64,000 nt of DNA from Jannaschia faecimaris (lineage in GTDB: Bacteria > Pseudomonadota > Alphaproteobacteria > Rhodobacterales > Rhodobacteraceae): positions 186,001 to 250,000 of the forward strand of contig NZ_FNPX01000004.1 in the NCBI RefSeq assembly GCF_900107415.1, written 5' to 3'. Position numbers and translations under genes: made by a program. Position 1 is the stretch's first letter; each line of letters starts with the position of its first letter. Positions 41,648 through 51,674 of this stretch are shown piece after piece. The notes beneath the pieces were generated by a model, which was given only the letters and a program-made list of their open reading frames with translations, was not told where the DNA came from and did not search any database.

Positions 41648-41860
41648 GGGGACACGGGCGCGCGGTGACTGTCAAACCCTGAACGCCTCGTTCTGGGAGG
41701 CCGCGCTCTTGGCAGGGTCTGAGGGGCGTGCTAGGGCGCGCCCATGGGTATCACGAACTGCATTATCTGCACGCACCGAACCCGCTGAACTGATTTCGGC
41801 GGGCCGCGGGCCTGCCGTGTCGAACCGGCTGCCCCTCCGCCACTGACAGGAGCCGCGCCG

Positions 41861-43228
41861 ATGAACGCGCCGACCACCATGCCCACGATCCGCCTACGCA
41901 ATTCCCTGACCCGCGAGGTCGAGGATTTCGCACCGCTTGATGCGTCGAACGTGCGCCTCTACCTCTGCGGGCCGACGGTCTATGACCGCGCGCATCTGGG
42001 CAATGCGCGCAACGTGATCCTATTCGACCTGCTCACGCGCCTTTTGCGCCATGACTACGGTGCCGACGCTGTCACCTATGTGCGCAACGTCACCGACGTC
42101 GAAGACAAGATCAACGACCGCGCCGCCGAAACGGGCCGCGAAATCCGCGACATCACCGACGAGACGCTGGGCTGGTTTCACGATGACATGGGCGCCCTGG
42201 GCAACCTGCCGCCCGACTTTGAGCCCCGCGCGACCGAATACATCGGCGAGATGGTGGAGATGATCGAAGGGTTGATCGCATCGGGCCACGCCTATGCTGC
42301 GGAAGGCCACGTGCTCTTCTCGGTCGCGTCCTACGACGGCTACGGCAAGCTCTCGGGCAGGTCCGTCGATGACATGATCGCCGGTGCGCGCGTCGAGGTG
42401 GCCCCCTACAAGCGCGACCCGATGGATTTTGTATTGTGGAAACCCTCCGGCGACGATGAGCCGGGGTGGGAAACGTCGCTGGGCTACGGTCGTCCCGGCT
42501 GGCACATCGAATGCTCCGCCATGTCCAAAGCGCTGCTGGGCACCTCCTTTGACATCCATGGCGGCGGTAACGACCTGATGTTTCCGCACCACGAGAACGA
42601 GCGCGCGCAATCGTGCTGCGCCGATCCCGGCGCGGGCTTCGCGCAGGTCTGGCTCCACAACGAGATGCTGCTGGTCGAGGGCAAGAAAATGTCCAAGTCC
42701 CTCGGCAATTTCTTCACTGTGCGTGATCTGCTCGACAAGGGGGTGCCGGGCGAAGTGATCCGCTTCGTGTTCCTGTCGTCGCACTATACTAAGCCGATGG
42801 ACTGGACCGAGGAAAAGGCACGCGAGGCCGAAGTCACGCTGCGCAAATGGCACGCCATCGCTGAACCCGGTGGCACGCCCGATGCCGCCGTTTTGGCGGC
42901 GCTGCGCGACGACCTGAATGCGCCGGGTGCCATCGCGGAGCTGCACCGCATCGCCAAGGCCGGTGACGGCGCGACGCTGATGGCGTCGGCGGCGCTTCTG
43001 GGGTTGCTGGAAGACGGGATGGGCGATTGGCTCGACACGGGCGACGATACGCTGGTCGAGGCGGTACTCGCCGCGCGGCTTGCCGCGCGCGCTGAAAAGG
43101 ACTGGGCCCGCGCCGACGCGCTGCGCGACGCGCTGCTGGCTGCGGGCGTCGTGGTAACCGACGGCAAGGGCAAGGGTTGGGAGGCCGGGCCGGGCTTCGA
43201 CCCCGCGAAATTGGAGGGTCTGGTATGA
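41861..43228 (+). CDS. cysS: Cysteine--tRNA ligase
   Basis: Charges tRNA-Cys. The 455-residue class I enzyme has the zinc-binding Cys in [10 protein letters not shown], the HIGH equivalent [10 protein letters not shown] near residue 47, the WHIECSAMS segment and KMSKSLGNF near residue 278. ACAGGAGCC precedes the ATG at 41861. The 213-base space upstream shows a small hairpin (CCCGC to GCGGG near 41785-41805) but no gene. cimA follows 67 bases downstream on the same strand. Confidence 0.97.
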   Translation: MNAPTTMPTIRLRNSLTREVEDFAPLDASNVRLYLCGPTVYDRAHLGNARNVILFDLLTRLLRHDYGADAVTYVRNVTDVEDKINDRAAETGREIRDITDETLGWFHDDMGALGNLPPDFEPRATEYIGEMVEMIEGLIASGHAYAAEGHVLFSVASYDGYGKLSGRSVDDMIAGARVEVAPYKRDPMDFVLWKPSGDDEPGWETSLGYGRPGWHIECSAMSKALLGTSFDIHGGGNDLMFPHHENERAQSCCADPGAGFAQVWLHNEMLLVEGKKMSKSLGNFFTVRDLLDKGVPGEVIRFVFLSSHYTKPMDWTEEKAREAEVTLRKWHAIAEPGGTPDAAVLAALRDDLNAPGAIAELHRIAKAGDGATLMASAALLGLLEDGMGDWLDTGDDTLVEAVLAARLAARAEKDWARADALRDALLAAGVVVTDGKGKGWEAGPGFDPAKLEGLV

Positions 43229-43244
43229 TCACACCAACGTCCGA

Positions 43245-43266
43245 CGTGGATCACCCGTGGATCACC
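43245..43266 (+). repeat. Two tandem copies of an 11-base unit
   Basis: CGTGGATCACC occurs twice in tandem between cysS and cimA. It looks like a simple duplication with no evident role. Confidence 0.6.
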
Positions 43267-43295
43267 CGTTCTGAACACCTCGGCGGATCGGCGCT

Positions 43296-44897
43296 ATGAC
43301 GGAACGGCTCTACCTTTACGACACCACCCTTCGCGACGGTCAACAGACGCAAGGCGTTCAATTCTCGGCCAGCGAAAAGGTCGAGATCGCGAAGATGCTC
43401 GATGCGCTGGGCGTCGATCATATCGAAGGGGGGTGGCCCGGTGCGAACCCCACGGACAGCGATTTTTTCGCCGCTGCGCCAGAGACTTCCGCGACGATGA
43501 CGGCCTTCGGCATGACCAAGCGCGTGGGCCGTTCTGCGGAAAACGACGACGTCCTCGCCGCCGTGATCAACGCGGGCACGCCCGCCGTCTGCCTTGTCGG
43601 CAAGACGCATCCCTTCCACGTCCGCACAGCGCTGGGCGTGACGCTGGAGGAAAACCTGGGTGCCATCCGCGCCTCCATAGAACACCTCGTAACCAAGCGA
43701 CGCGAAGCGCTTTTTGACTGCGAACACTTCTTTGACGGATACAACGAAGACCCCGATTACGCTGTCGCCTGCGCCAAGGCCGCCCTTGATGCCGGGGCAC
43801 GTTGGGTCGTGCTGTGCGATACCAACGGCGGCACGATGCCCGCCCGCATCGCTGAAGTGGTGCGCGCCGTGATTTCCGCCGGAATTCCCGGGGATAGGCT
43901 GGGTATCCATACGCACAACGATACCGAACAGGCGGTCGCCGCATCGCTCGCCGCGATCGAGGCGGGCGCGCGGCAGGTGCAGGGCACGCTGAACGGCCTG
44001 GGCGAGCGCTGCGGCAACGCAAACCTCATGTCGCTGATCCCGACACTGCTCCTTAAGGAGCCGTTCGCCAGCCGCTATGAGACTGGTGTGAATAGGGAAA
44101 ACCTTCCCCACCTGATGAAGGTCTCGCAGCGGCTTGACGATATTCTGAACCGCGTGCCACGGCGCGAAGCGGCCTATGTCGGGGCTTCGGCCTTCGCGCA
44201 CAAGGCGGGGCTGCACGCGAGTGCGATTTTGAAGGACCCGACCACCTACGAACACGTCCCGCCCGAGGCGGTCGGCAACGCGCGCATCGTTCCAATGTCG
44301 AACCAGGCGGGCCTGTCAAACTTGCGGAAAAGACTGACCGATCTAGGGCTTGATGGTGCCCCGGATCAGTTGCGCCGTATCCTGGAGGTCGTAAAGGCGC
44401 GGGAAGATGCGGGCTACGCCTACGACATCGCACCCGCCAGTTTCGAACTGATCGCACGGGAAGAGCTGGGCCTGATGGTCGAGGCCTTTGAGGTCAAACG
44501 TTACCGCGTCACCGTGGAGCGGCGGAAGAACAAGTACGACCAGATGGTCACCGTCTCGGAGGCGGTCGTGGTGGTGAAGGTTGACGGCGAGAAGCGCCTG
44601 TCGGTCTCGGAATCGATGGACGAAACCGGAAGCGATCGTGGCCCGGTCAACGCTCTGTCCAAGGCGCTGGCCAAAGACCTTGGGCCATTGCAGGAGCGTA
44701 TTGCCGACATGCGCCTTAAGGATTTCCGCGTGCGTATCATGCAGGGCGGAACCGAGGCCGTAACCCGCGTCATCATTGATCATGAAGACGACGCGGGCCG
44801 CCGCTGGTCCACCGTGGGTGTATCGCCGAACATTGTGGACGCCAGTTTCGAGGCGCTGCTGGATGCGGTGCGCTGGAAGTTGTGCCAGCCGGACTAG
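43296..44897 (+). CDS. cimA: Citramalate synthase
   Basis: Condenses pyruvate and acetyl-CoA to (R)-citramalate, giving a threonine-independent route to isoleucine. The 533-residue product is a LeuA-like TIM barrel (YLYDTTLRDGQQTQGVQFS, HTHNDTEQAVAAS, GLGERCGNANL) with a long C-terminal regulatory domain (from about residue 395). The opening and length fit the CimA type rather than LeuA (GG-W-PGANPTD near residue 45). Homocitrate synthase is a less likely alternative. Confidence 0.93.
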   Translation: MTERLYLYDTTLRDGQQTQGVQFSASEKVEIAKMLDALGVDHIEGGWPGANPTDSDFFAAAPETSATMTAFGMTKRVGRSAENDDVLAAVINAGTPAVCLVGKTHPFHVRTALGVTLEENLGAIRASIEHLVTKRREALFDCEHFFDGYNEDPDYAVACAKAALDAGARWVVLCDTNGGTMPARIAEVVRAVISAGIPGDRLGIHTHNDTEQAVAASLAAIEAGARQVQGTLNGLGERCGNANLMSLIPTLLLKEPFASRYETGVNRENLPHLMKVSQRLDDILNRVPRREAAYVGASAFAHKAGLHASAILKDPTTYEHVPPEAVGNARIVPMSNQAGLSNLRKRLTDLGLDGAPDQLRRILEVVKAREDAGYAYDIAPASFELIAREELGLMVEAFEVKRYRVTVERRKNKYDQMVTVSEAVVVVKVDGEKRLSVSESMDETGSDRGPVNALSKALAKDLGPLQERIADMRLKDFRVRIMQGGTEAVTRVIIDHEDDAGRRWSTVGVSPNIVDASFEALLDAVRWKLCQPD

Positions 44898-44906
44898 GTC
44901 AGGATC

Positions 44907-45662
44907 ATGGATATTGACGAACAGATTTCCGCCTGTGCCGGACTGGTCCAGCGCGGCGACCCGGACCGGTTTCGCGCCGTCATGGCGGCACCCGTCGGGC
45001 TGCGCCGGATGCTTTTCCCGCTTTACGCATTCAATCTGGAAGTAGCTCGCGCACCGTGGGTCACGAAAGAGCCGCTGATCGCGGAGATGCGTCTGCAGTG
45101 GTGGCGCGATGCGCTGGGCGAGATTGCGGGCGGCGGCAACGTGCGGCGTCATGAGGTTGTCACACCGCTCGCACAAGCGCTGGACCCGCGAGCGGCGCGA
45201 GATCTGGATGGTCTGATAGACGCGCGGCGCAAAGATATCGAAGGTCGCCCCCCCGCGTCCGTCGATGACCTGACCCGCTATCTGGACCGCACGGCGGGCA
45301 CCTTGCTGTGGACCGCTGCCCGCTTGGCCGGAGCGGCGGATGCGCCCGCGATCAGGGATGCCGGGCTGGCTTACGGTATGGCCGCCTGGTTGAAGGCCGT
45401 GCCCGGTCTTGTCGAAAAAGGTCGCCAACCGCTGCCCCCCGGAGAGCCGCACGACGTAATATCCGGGTTGGCGAAAGCGGCACTGGACGCCCTGGATCGC
45501 TTTGCCCAGTCAAAGGTCGAAAAACCCGCGCGCGCGGTCCTTCTGGTGCTGAGCGATACACGGGCAGAATTACGCGCCTTTGCCGCCCATCCCGGCCAGA
45601 CGCCGCAGATAAATCCTGCGATCAGCCGGATCAGGCTGGGGTGGCACGCAGTGCGGACCTGA
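44907..45662 (+). CDS. Squalene/phytoene synthase family protein
   Basis: A 251-residue all-helical protein with MRLQWWRDALGEIAGG and a Y-x-D-R-T-A segment (YLDRTAGTLLWTAARLAG). The two Asp-rich prenyl-diphosphate motifs of true phytoene synthase are degenerate. It therefore looks like the NDUFAF6-like branch linked to complex I assembly rather than carotenoid synthesis. AGGATC precedes the ATG. It follows cimA by 9 bases and is probably co-transcribed. Confidence 0.85.
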   Translation: MDIDEQISACAGLVQRGDPDRFRAVMAAPVGLRRMLFPLYAFNLEVARAPWVTKEPLIAEMRLQWWRDALGEIAGGGNVRRHEVVTPLAQALDPRAARDLDGLIDARRKDIEGRPPASVDDLTRYLDRTAGTLLWTAARLAGAADAPAIRDAGLAYGMAAWLKAVPGLVEKGRQPLPPGEPHDVISGLAKAALDALDRFAQSKVEKPARAVLLVLSDTRAELRAFAAHPGQTPQINPAISRIRLGWHAVRT

Positions 45663-45704
45663 CTTCCCGTAGTCCGCCAACCGCTTGTGGCAGGGACGGC
45701 TTGT

Positions 45705-46205
45705 TCAGGCGGGATGGGTCTTGAGGTAGGATCGCATGCCGTAGATCAGCGGCGCGCCTTCCTCCGAGACCTGAACCGCCCGGACCGAGCCGATGATGAC
45801 GTGGTGCGTGCCCACCAGACTTGTTGACTGAACCTCGCAATCGAAGCTTGCCAGCGCGTCCAGTACCGGCGCGCCTGTCACGAGGCCGCGCCACTGGCCC
45901 ACGGCGAACTTGTCGTCCCCCGGCGCACCAACGCGACCGGCGAAGATGTCGGCCACCTTTTGCTGCTCGCTGGTCAACACGTTCACGGCGAACCGCCCGT
46001 TGGCCAGGATCGGGTCAGCGGCCGAAGCCCCCTTGTTTACGCAGATCAGGATCGTGGGCGTGTCGCCGTCGGCGGATACGCTGGTCATGGCGGACACGGT
46101 CACGCCTGCGCGCCCGGCTGGGCCGTCGGTGGTCACGACGCTGACCGTCGCGGCGGCGCGGCTCATGGCGTGGACGAAATCGGAGCGGAGCTGTGTATCT
46201 GGCAT
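45705..46205 (-). CDS. Flavin reductase family protein
   Basis: A 166-residue FMN-binding split-barrel protein (VSVVTTDGPAGRAGVTVSAM, NKGASAADPI, FAVNVLTSEQQKVAD, GTHHVIIGSVRAV). Members supply reduced flavin to two-component monooxygenases or are stand-alone reductases. No monooxygenase partner lies nearby. It is divergent from the agmatinase gene. Confidence 0.92.
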   Translation of the reverse strand: MPDTQLRSDFVHAMSRAAATVSVVTTDGPAGRAGVTVSAMTSVSADGDTPTILICVNKGASAADPILANGRFAVNVLTSEQQKVADIFAGRVGAPGDDKFAVGQWRGLVTGAPVLDALASFDCEVQSTSLVGTHHVIIGSVRAVQVSEEGAPLIYGMRSYLKTHPA

Positions 46206-46297
46206 TATGCGTCACCTAAACCATGCGCGCCCCGTGTCGAGAGGCTTTCGTCCGCCGCGACATCATGGTCAGGTCAGGCAACACAACGGAGGCGAAG

Positions 46298-47257
46298 ATG
46301 GCACTACAGGATGCGCGCGATCAGGTGGACGGGGCGGTAACGCGAAGCGATCCGCGGGGATTGAACTTCGAGAACGCCTTTGGCGGCGCAACCTCGGCGT
46401 TTCGGCGCCAATACACCAAGGACCTGGCGGGTTTTGACCTAGCTATCACGGGCGTGCCGTTCGATCAGGCGGTGACACACCGCCCCGGCACCCGCTTCGG
46501 TCCTCGCGCCATCCGGGAGGCGAGCAGCCTGCAAGTCTTCGATCCGCCATATTACTGGGATTTCTCGCCCCTCGATGCCTTCGCCATCGCGGATTACGGC
46601 GACGTGGGGTTCGACTATGCCAAGGTCTCGGATTTTCCAGCTGCGCTCAAGGCGCATATCGCGGGCATCCTTGGGCAGGGGGCGGGTTGCATCGCGATGG
46701 GGGGCGACCACTACATCAGCTTTCCGATCCTTCAGGCCCACGCCGAGAAATACGGCCCCCTCTCGCTGATCCAGTTCGACGCCCATTCCGATACCTGGCC
46801 TGATGACGACATGAGCCGCGTGGATCACGGCACGATGTTCTACAAGGCGGTGAAGACGGGGATCATCGACCCCACGACAAGCGTTCAGGTCGGCATCCGC
46901 ACGGTAAATCCCGACACGCTGGGCGTGACCACGATCGACGCGCGCGCCGTGCACGAAGCCGCCCCGGGCGAAGTGGCGCGGCGGATCAAGGCAATCGTCG
47001 GCGACCGTCCGACATATGTGACCTTCGACATTGATGCGCTGGATCCGGCCTTTGCGCCCGGCACTGGCACGCCGGTCTGGGGCGGTTTGTCCAGCGGGCA
47101 GGCGGCGGCCATCCTGCGGGATCTTGCGGGTATCAACATGATCGGCGGCGATGTGGTCGAAGTCTCGCCACCCTATGACACCACCGGGGCTACGGCGATC
47201 GCGGGCGCGCATGTGGTGATGGAGTTGATGTGCCTTTGGGGGTTCACCCGGCGCTAG
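46298..47257 (+). CDS. speB: Agmatinase (ureohydrolase family)
   Basis: Hydrolyses agmatine to putrescine and urea. The 319-residue product starts at 46298, preceded by GGAGGCGAAG; a Met 25 codons upstream has no support. Mn-binding motifs are intact: GGDHYISF, IQFDAHSDTW and FDIDALDPAFAPG. The family call is firm. Agmatine versus a related guanidino substrate (for example guanidinobutyrate) cannot be settled from sequence alone. Confidence 0.9.
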   Translation: MALQDARDQVDGAVTRSDPRGLNFENAFGGATSAFRRQYTKDLAGFDLAITGVPFDQAVTHRPGTRFGPRAIREASSLQVFDPPYYWDFSPLDAFAIADYGDVGFDYAKVSDFPAALKAHIAGILGQGAGCIAMGGDHYISFPILQAHAEKYGPLSLIQFDAHSDTWPDDDMSRVDHGTMFYKAVKTGIIDPTTSVQVGIRTVNPDTLGVTTIDARAVHEAAPGEVARRIKAIVGDRPTYVTFDIDALDPAFAPGTGTPVWGGLSSGQAAAILRDLAGINMIGGDVVEVSPPYDTTGATAIAGAHVVMELMCLWGFTRR

Positions 47258-47267
47258 GGGTGATACA

Positions 47268-47693
47268 TCAGACACTTGGCCGCGACGGGCAGGCGCGGAA
47301 CGCTTCCACCTTTGCTGCTGCCTTCGACAGATCGATGGCAAGGGACGTCTGCCCGAGGATCGCAGTTGCGGTCTGGTTCGACTCCAGCCCTGCCAGGACG
47401 TTGCCGAACCCGCGATCCGTGACGGTCAGGCGCGTACCCTCGATTCGGTGTCGGGTGGTCGAAATGGTCAGCGGGACAGGGCCGTTGAACTGCAGCACGA
47501 AAACCGGGAACGCGCGCCAACCTGCGGCGCGGTCGATGTGCAGCGAATAGATCTGGCTATCCGGGTCGAATGTCACCTGAATTGTCGACTTGCCCCGTAT
47601 CTGCTCCATCGTGCAGATCGGCACAGGCGAAAAGGTCCAGGCTAGGGCGGGCCAAGGCAGGGTGCAGAGACAAAGGGAGATACGCAATATCAT
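47268..47693 (-). CDS. Conserved secreted protein of unknown function
   Basis: A 141-residue protein with a clear signal peptide (ILRISLCLCTLPWPALAW) and then a small beta-rich domain (PVPICTMEQ, STIQVTFDPDSQIYSL, VLQFNGPVPLTI, LTVTDRGFGNVLAGLE). The first mature Cys and a late Cys (FRACPS) could pair. Similar short proteins occur in other Rhodobacterales; no function is known. It is convergent with the agmatinase gene. Confidence 0.75.
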   Translation of the reverse strand: MILRISLCLCTLPWPALAWTFSPVPICTMEQIRGKSTIQVTFDPDSQIYSLHIDRAAGWRAFPVFVLQFNGPVPLTISTTRHRIEGTRLTVTDRGFGNVLAGLESNQTATAILGQTSLAIDLSKAAAKVEAFRACPSRPSV

Positions 47694-47830
47694 GCTTCCA
47701 ACCTATCGCGAGTGCCGGGCAAATCCAGTTTTGGTTTGCATCCTGCGCATAGCCCCCTGCGGCCCCGCGCCACTGGCGCTGCCAATGCATATCGCTTACA
47801 TCGTGGGAAACAGCCTTCGGAGGCAAAGAC

Positions 47831-48784
47831 ATGCGCGACCTAAAAATCCCCGCTGAACGCCATCCCGAAAAGGCGCGGCGCCCAGATAACCCGCAGCCGA
47901 AAAAACCGTCGTGGATCCGGGTGAAGGCCCCGGTCGGCGAAGGCTACAAGCAGACGGCCAAGATCATGCGCGACCACAAACTGGTCACCGTGTGCGAGGA
48001 GGCGGGCTGTCCCAACGTCGGCGAATGCTGGTCGCAGGGGCATGCCACGATGATGATCATGGGCGAGGTTTGCACCCGTGCGTGCACCTTCTGCAACATC
48101 GCCACCGGCAAGCCACCAGAAGCGCTCGATGTGTTCGAGCCGGGGCGCGTGGCGGACGCGGTTCAAAAGCTGGGGCTGAACCACGTGGTCATCACGTCGG
48201 TCGATCGCGACGATGTAGAGGACGGCGGTGCAGAGCATTTCGCCCAGACGATCCGCGCCATCCGCAAACGATCCCCCGACACCACGATCGAGATCCTGAC
48301 GCCCGACTTCATTAAATGCGCGCCCGAAGCGCTGGAAGTCGTCGTCGCGGCCCGGCCGGACGTGTTCAATCACAATCTGGAAACCGTGCCGGGCCTGTAC
48401 CCCGAAGTGCGGCCCGGCGCGCGGTACTTCCATTCGCTGCGACTGCTGCAACGGGTAAAGGAGCTGGACCCGACGATGTTCACCAAGTCTGGCATCATGG
48501 TGGGTCTTGGAGAGAACCGGCAATCGGTCGTGCAGGTCATGGATGACATGCGGGCCGCCGACATCGATTTCCTGACGATCGGGCAGTACCTGCAACCGAC
48601 GCCCAAGCATCATGCGGTTGACCGTTTCGTGACGCCCGAAGAGTTCTCGGCCTACGAGAAGTCGGCCTACGGCAAGGGCTTCCTTATGGTCTCCGCCACG
48701 CCGCTGACCCGGTCATCGTACCACGCGGGCGACGATTTCGCCCGTCTTCGGGACGCGCGGATGAAAAAGCTCGGCCAAGGGTGA
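47831..48784 (+). CDS. lipA: Lipoyl synthase
   Basis: Radical SAM enzyme inserting two sulfurs into octanoyl groups of lipoate-dependent dehydrogenases. The 317-residue product has the auxiliary-cluster Cys set ([13 protein letters not shown]), the radical SAM motif [13 protein letters not shown] and the late RSSYHAG serine ligand motif. CGGAGGCAAAGAC precedes the ATG. It is convergent with the EAL gene, 12 bases apart. Confidence 0.98.
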   Translation: MRDLKIPAERHPEKARRPDNPQPKKPSWIRVKAPVGEGYKQTAKIMRDHKLVTVCEEAGCPNVGECWSQGHATMMIMGEVCTRACTFCNIATGKPPEALDVFEPGRVADAVQKLGLNHVVITSVDRDDVEDGGAEHFAQTIRAIRKRSPDTTIEILTPDFIKCAPEALEVVVAARPDVFNHNLETVPGLYPEVRPGARYFHSLRLLQRVKELDPTMFTKSGIMVGLGENRQSVVQVMDDMRAADIDFLTIGQYLQPTPKHHAVDRFVTPEEFSAYEKSAYGKGFLMVSATPLTRSSYHAGDDFARLRDARMKKLGQG

Positions 48785-48796
48785 AGGCAGAACGGA

Positions 48797-50020
48797 TCAG
48801 ACGGCGATCCTGGCGGCGGCAGACGAAATTTCTCCGGGATATCCGAGCAGATATCCTTGGCCGTAGTCGATTCCTAGCTGGCGCAACATGTCCCGCTCTT
48901 CCGGGCGTTCGATACCTTCTGCGGTCAGGCGCGAATTGGTCTCGGATGCGAAATGAACAAGCGCGGCGGCGAGAGATCGTCGCGCCGGGTCAAGATCGAG
49001 GTTGCGGACAAGCGACATGTCGAGCTTGAGGATATCCGGGCGTAGTTTCAGGATTTGCTGCAAGCCGGCGTAGCCCGCACCGACGTCGTCGATCGCGATG
49101 AGTGCACCGGTTGCCCGTACATTTGCGACGGCGCGGGCGAGGGCGGCGAAATCGCTGGAAGATTGATGCTCCGTGACTTCCAGGGTCAAGCGATGACCGC
49201 CTGCTGCTCCAAAGAGAGGCAGAAGCCGGCCGCTTGCGACAGTATCGGGCGAGGCATTGACCGACATGCGCAGGTTCGGGGGCAAATCCTTAAGCCTTGT
49301 CAATGCCGCTTCGACGGCGCAGGTCTCCGCCTCGGCAAGCCGGCCCGCAGTCTCCGCGTCGGCAAACCACTTGTCGGGCGTGCGGTAGGGGTCGGACCGA
49401 AAGCGTGCCAACGCCTCGAAACTGGAAAGCGCGCCATCCGTGAGGCGGTAGATCGGCTGATAGGCGATGTCGAACGCCCGGTCGCGCAGCGCCGCGGCGA
49501 TCCGCGCGGCGGCGGCCGATGTGTCCCCGTCCGCGACCAGTCTTGCGCGTACCTGCTCGGCCGCAAGATTGGCAAACAGGCGCATGACCTTCAGGTCCCG
49601 GTCGTTCAGGCTGGGCTTGGGGGTGGGGGAGAGGCAGCAGAACATGCCGTAGACCGACCCATCCTCCCGATGGATGGGCATGCTGACGTGACTGCCGATC
49701 GGGGCGATTTGGGTGATCGGCATGTCGCGCGCCAGTGGAATGGTGGAGGTATCCGCAATCAGTTCGGGCAGTTCACCGCTTAGGATGAGGCGGCAATACA
49801 CCTCGTCCAAGGAGCGGCTGGCCCCGGGGCGGATCAGATCTTCAAGGCCGGGGGCGCTGACGTGCCGGAAGATCGTCTCCTCGCCGACGAACTCAGACAG
49901 GTAGGAGATCGGCATATCGAGGTGTTCGCGCACGGCCGCGAGCGCACGGTCGATCGTGTCTTCCAAAGTGGTGCCGTTCACGGCGATCGCGCTCTTGGTG
50001 TCGACTTTCTTCTGATGCAT
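48797..50020 (-). CDS. GAF-EAL cyclic-di-GMP phosphodiesterase
   Basis: A 407-residue protein with an N-terminal GAF sensor (residues about 10-160) and a C-terminal EAL domain. The key catalytic residues are present: the EAL Glu in SSFEALARF, Asn in SVNASPD, Glu in LEVTEH, the DD pair in IAIDDVGAGYAG, Lys in ILKLDMSLV, Glu in AEGIERPEE and Gln in GQGYLLGYP. It is therefore probably an active c-di-GMP hydrolase. The start at 50020 has GGAGACAG upstream. The GAF ligand is unknown; there are no membrane segments. Confidence 0.9.
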   Translation of the reverse strand: MHQKKVDTKSAIAVNGTTLEDTIDRALAAVREHLDMPISYLSEFVGEETIFRHVSAPGLEDLIRPGASRSLDEVYCRLILSGELPELIADTSTIPLARDMPITQIAPIGSHVSMPIHREDGSVYGMFCCLSPTPKPSLNDRDLKVMRLFANLAAEQVRARLVADGDTSAAAARIAAALRDRAFDIAYQPIYRLTDGALSSFEALARFRSDPYRTPDKWFADAETAGRLAEAETCAVEAALTRLKDLPPNLRMSVNASPDTVASGRLLPLFGAAGGHRLTLEVTEHQSSSDFAALARAVANVRATGALIAIDDVGAGYAGLQQILKLRPDILKLDMSLVRNLDLDPARRSLAAALVHFASETNSRLTAEGIERPEERDMLRQLGIDYGQGYLLGYPGEISSAAARIAV

Positions 50021-50108
50021 CTCTGTCTCCGGTTTACATCGGATGTGTCGCACCCAAACATTAACAGAAAGAAGCACGCTCTCCGGCTGAATACTGAAAA
50101 ATCAAATG

Positions 50109-50125
50109 ATCCCGGTCTCCGGGAT
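50109..50125 (-). terminator. Terminator after the diheme cytochrome c gene
   Basis: On the minus strand ATCCCGG-AGA-CCGGGAT forms a 7-bp stem with a 3-base loop, followed by CATTTGATTTTT. It lies about 50 bases after the cytochrome c stop at 50176. Confidence 0.65.
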
Positions 50126-50175
50126 TGGCGCGTAGCGCATGCAATCATTCAGGAGTCAAAGGTGTTGTCAGGAAA

Positions 50176-51078
50176 TCAGGGCTGCGCCGATTTCGGGCTT
50201 GGCAGCGCCTTGAGGTAGGCGGCAATGGCTGCGCGGTCCGTTTCGGCCAATTGCGCGGTATTGGCTATGACCTCCACCATGGACCCGCCCGTGCTATCGT
50301 AATCGGGCGTGAAGCCGTCAGTCAGGTAGGCGGCGATTTCTTGGGCGGACCATGTCATTCGATCCGGCGTGAGCGCGGGGATGGTGCCCTTGCCCGACGG
50401 ATTCGGGGCCCCGGCCAGCCACCGGTCCCGATCCAATCCGCCGAGCGCGTCGCGTGGCGTATGGCATTCGGCGCAATGGCCGAGCGCCTGAACAAGGTAT
50501 TGGCCGCGCAACACCTCGGAATCGCCCTCGATGGCCGGTGAAAACGCATTCGGCATATAGAGCGCTTTCCACAGGCCGAGCCCGCGCCGGATGGCAAAGG
50601 GAAAGCCCAGGTCGTGCGACGCGCTTGCGGCGTCGGACGGCGGAAGGCTCTGCCAGTAGGCCCAGAGGTCAGCGATGTCCTGCGGGTCGGCCAGCGTGTA
50701 CGCGGCATAGGGGAAAACGGGGTAGTAGTGCGCCCCGTCCGGCGAAACACCACGCTGTGTTGCATTGGCGAAGTCCTGCATCGTCCAGGCCCCGATGCCT
50801 GCGGTTGGATGCGGCGAGACATTGGGTGCCAGGAAGGTTCCGAAGTCCGTCACGAAACGCTGCCCGCCCGACAGGATCAGACGGGCTTCGCCCTCCGCCC
50901 CCGGTGCGGCATGGCACGCGGCGCAACCGGCTGCATGGAACACCGTCTCACCAGCGATCGCATCGCCGGTGAGAGCGGCGAAAACATCTTCGGAAATGCG
51001 GGTCGGGGCCGTCAGCCAAAGGCCGGCGGGGAGAGAAATTGCCCCAAGCAGTCCGATAATGATCGCGAACCGCCGCAT
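50176..51078 (-). CDS. Diheme cytochrome c
   Basis: A 300-residue periplasmic electron carrier with an N-terminal hydrophobic signal (FAIIIGLLGAISLPAGLWL) and two CxxCH haem sites, Cys52-His56 (GCAACHAAP) and Cys202-His206 (HCAECHTPR). Each domain has a Met/loop region typical of class I cytochromes c. It resembles the cytochrome subunit of periplasmic alcohol, aldehyde or gluconate dehydrogenases, but no dehydrogenase lies beside it. The cytochrome c' gene is 6 bases upstream on the same strand. Confidence 0.92.
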   Translation of the reverse strand: MRRFAIIIGLLGAISLPAGLWLTAPTRISEDVFAALTGDAIAGETVFHAAGCAACHAAPGAEGEARLILSGGQRFVTDFGTFLAPNVSPHPTAGIGAWTMQDFANATQRGVSPDGAHYYPVFPYAAYTLADPQDIADLWAYWQSLPPSDAASASHDLGFPFAIRRGLGLWKALYMPNAFSPAIEGDSEVLRGQYLVQALGHCAECHTPRDALGGLDRDRWLAGAPNPSGKGTIPALTPDRMTWSAQEIAAYLTDGFTPDYDSTGGSMVEVIANTAQLAETDRAAIAAYLKALPSPKSAQP

Positions 51079-51084
51079 CCGGGG

Positions 51085-51543
51085 TCAACGCGTCAGGCGG
51101 TAATCATCGTGGCAGGCCTTACAGACCTGGCCAAGTTCTCCGACGGCACCGCCAAGTCCTTCGATACCGCCCCCGGCAACCGCCTGAAGACCGGCGGCGG
51201 CGGTGTCGAAACGATCCCAGATAGCAAGGAAGCCAGCGCGATCCTCGCCGATCTCGGTCAGGGCGCGACTGCCGTCGATGCCAAGTGTCGGTTCTGGCCA
51301 AAGGTTGTCGTGCTGGATCATGCCCACGCCGACCAGACTGTCGGCGGCAGCCTGCGCGGTGGCGGCGTCATAGTCGTCTTTGCCGCGCACCATGTCTCCG
51401 ATTGTGCCGAAGTTGATCGAGATGATGTTCATCAGGCCCTGGCGGGCTTTGACCTCTCGCGGGGTTTCGGCGTGGCTGGCGGCAAATGCCACCGAGACGG
51501 TCACGGTTGCGACGATGGCAAGAGTCGGAATGGTACGGCGCAT
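51085..51543 (-). CDS. Class II cytochrome c (cytochrome c' family)
   Basis: A 152-residue periplasmic protein with a signal peptide (TLAIVATVTVSVAFAASHA) and a C-terminal CxxCH haem site (CKACHDDYR, Cys141-His145), the position typical of four-helix-bundle cytochromes c'. Such proteins bind NO or act as electron carriers. It is co-transcribed with the diheme cytochrome. Confidence 0.92.
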   Translation of the reverse strand: MRRTIPTLAIVATVTVSVAFAASHAETPREVKARQGLMNIISINFGTIGDMVRGKDDYDAATAQAAADSLVGVGMIQHDNLWPEPTLGIDGSRALTEIGEDRAGFLAIWDRFDTAAAGLQAVAGGGIEGLGGAVGELGQVCKACHDDYRLTR

Positions 51544-51674
51544 GGCATTCTCCGGGATGGGTTGAAACGGGTGTTTTAACCGTGCAAGTCGAATCTGTTT
51601 CGGTCAACAGCGTAACGGGCGTGCCGCGCGTCGTCGGCAGAAAGTCCGCGCCGGGCGGGGTTGGCCGCGCGCAG

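Noticed and set aside
44907-45662. Carotenoid phytoene synthase
   Set aside because: The Asp-rich prenyl-diphosphate motifs are degenerate and no carotenoid genes lie nearby.
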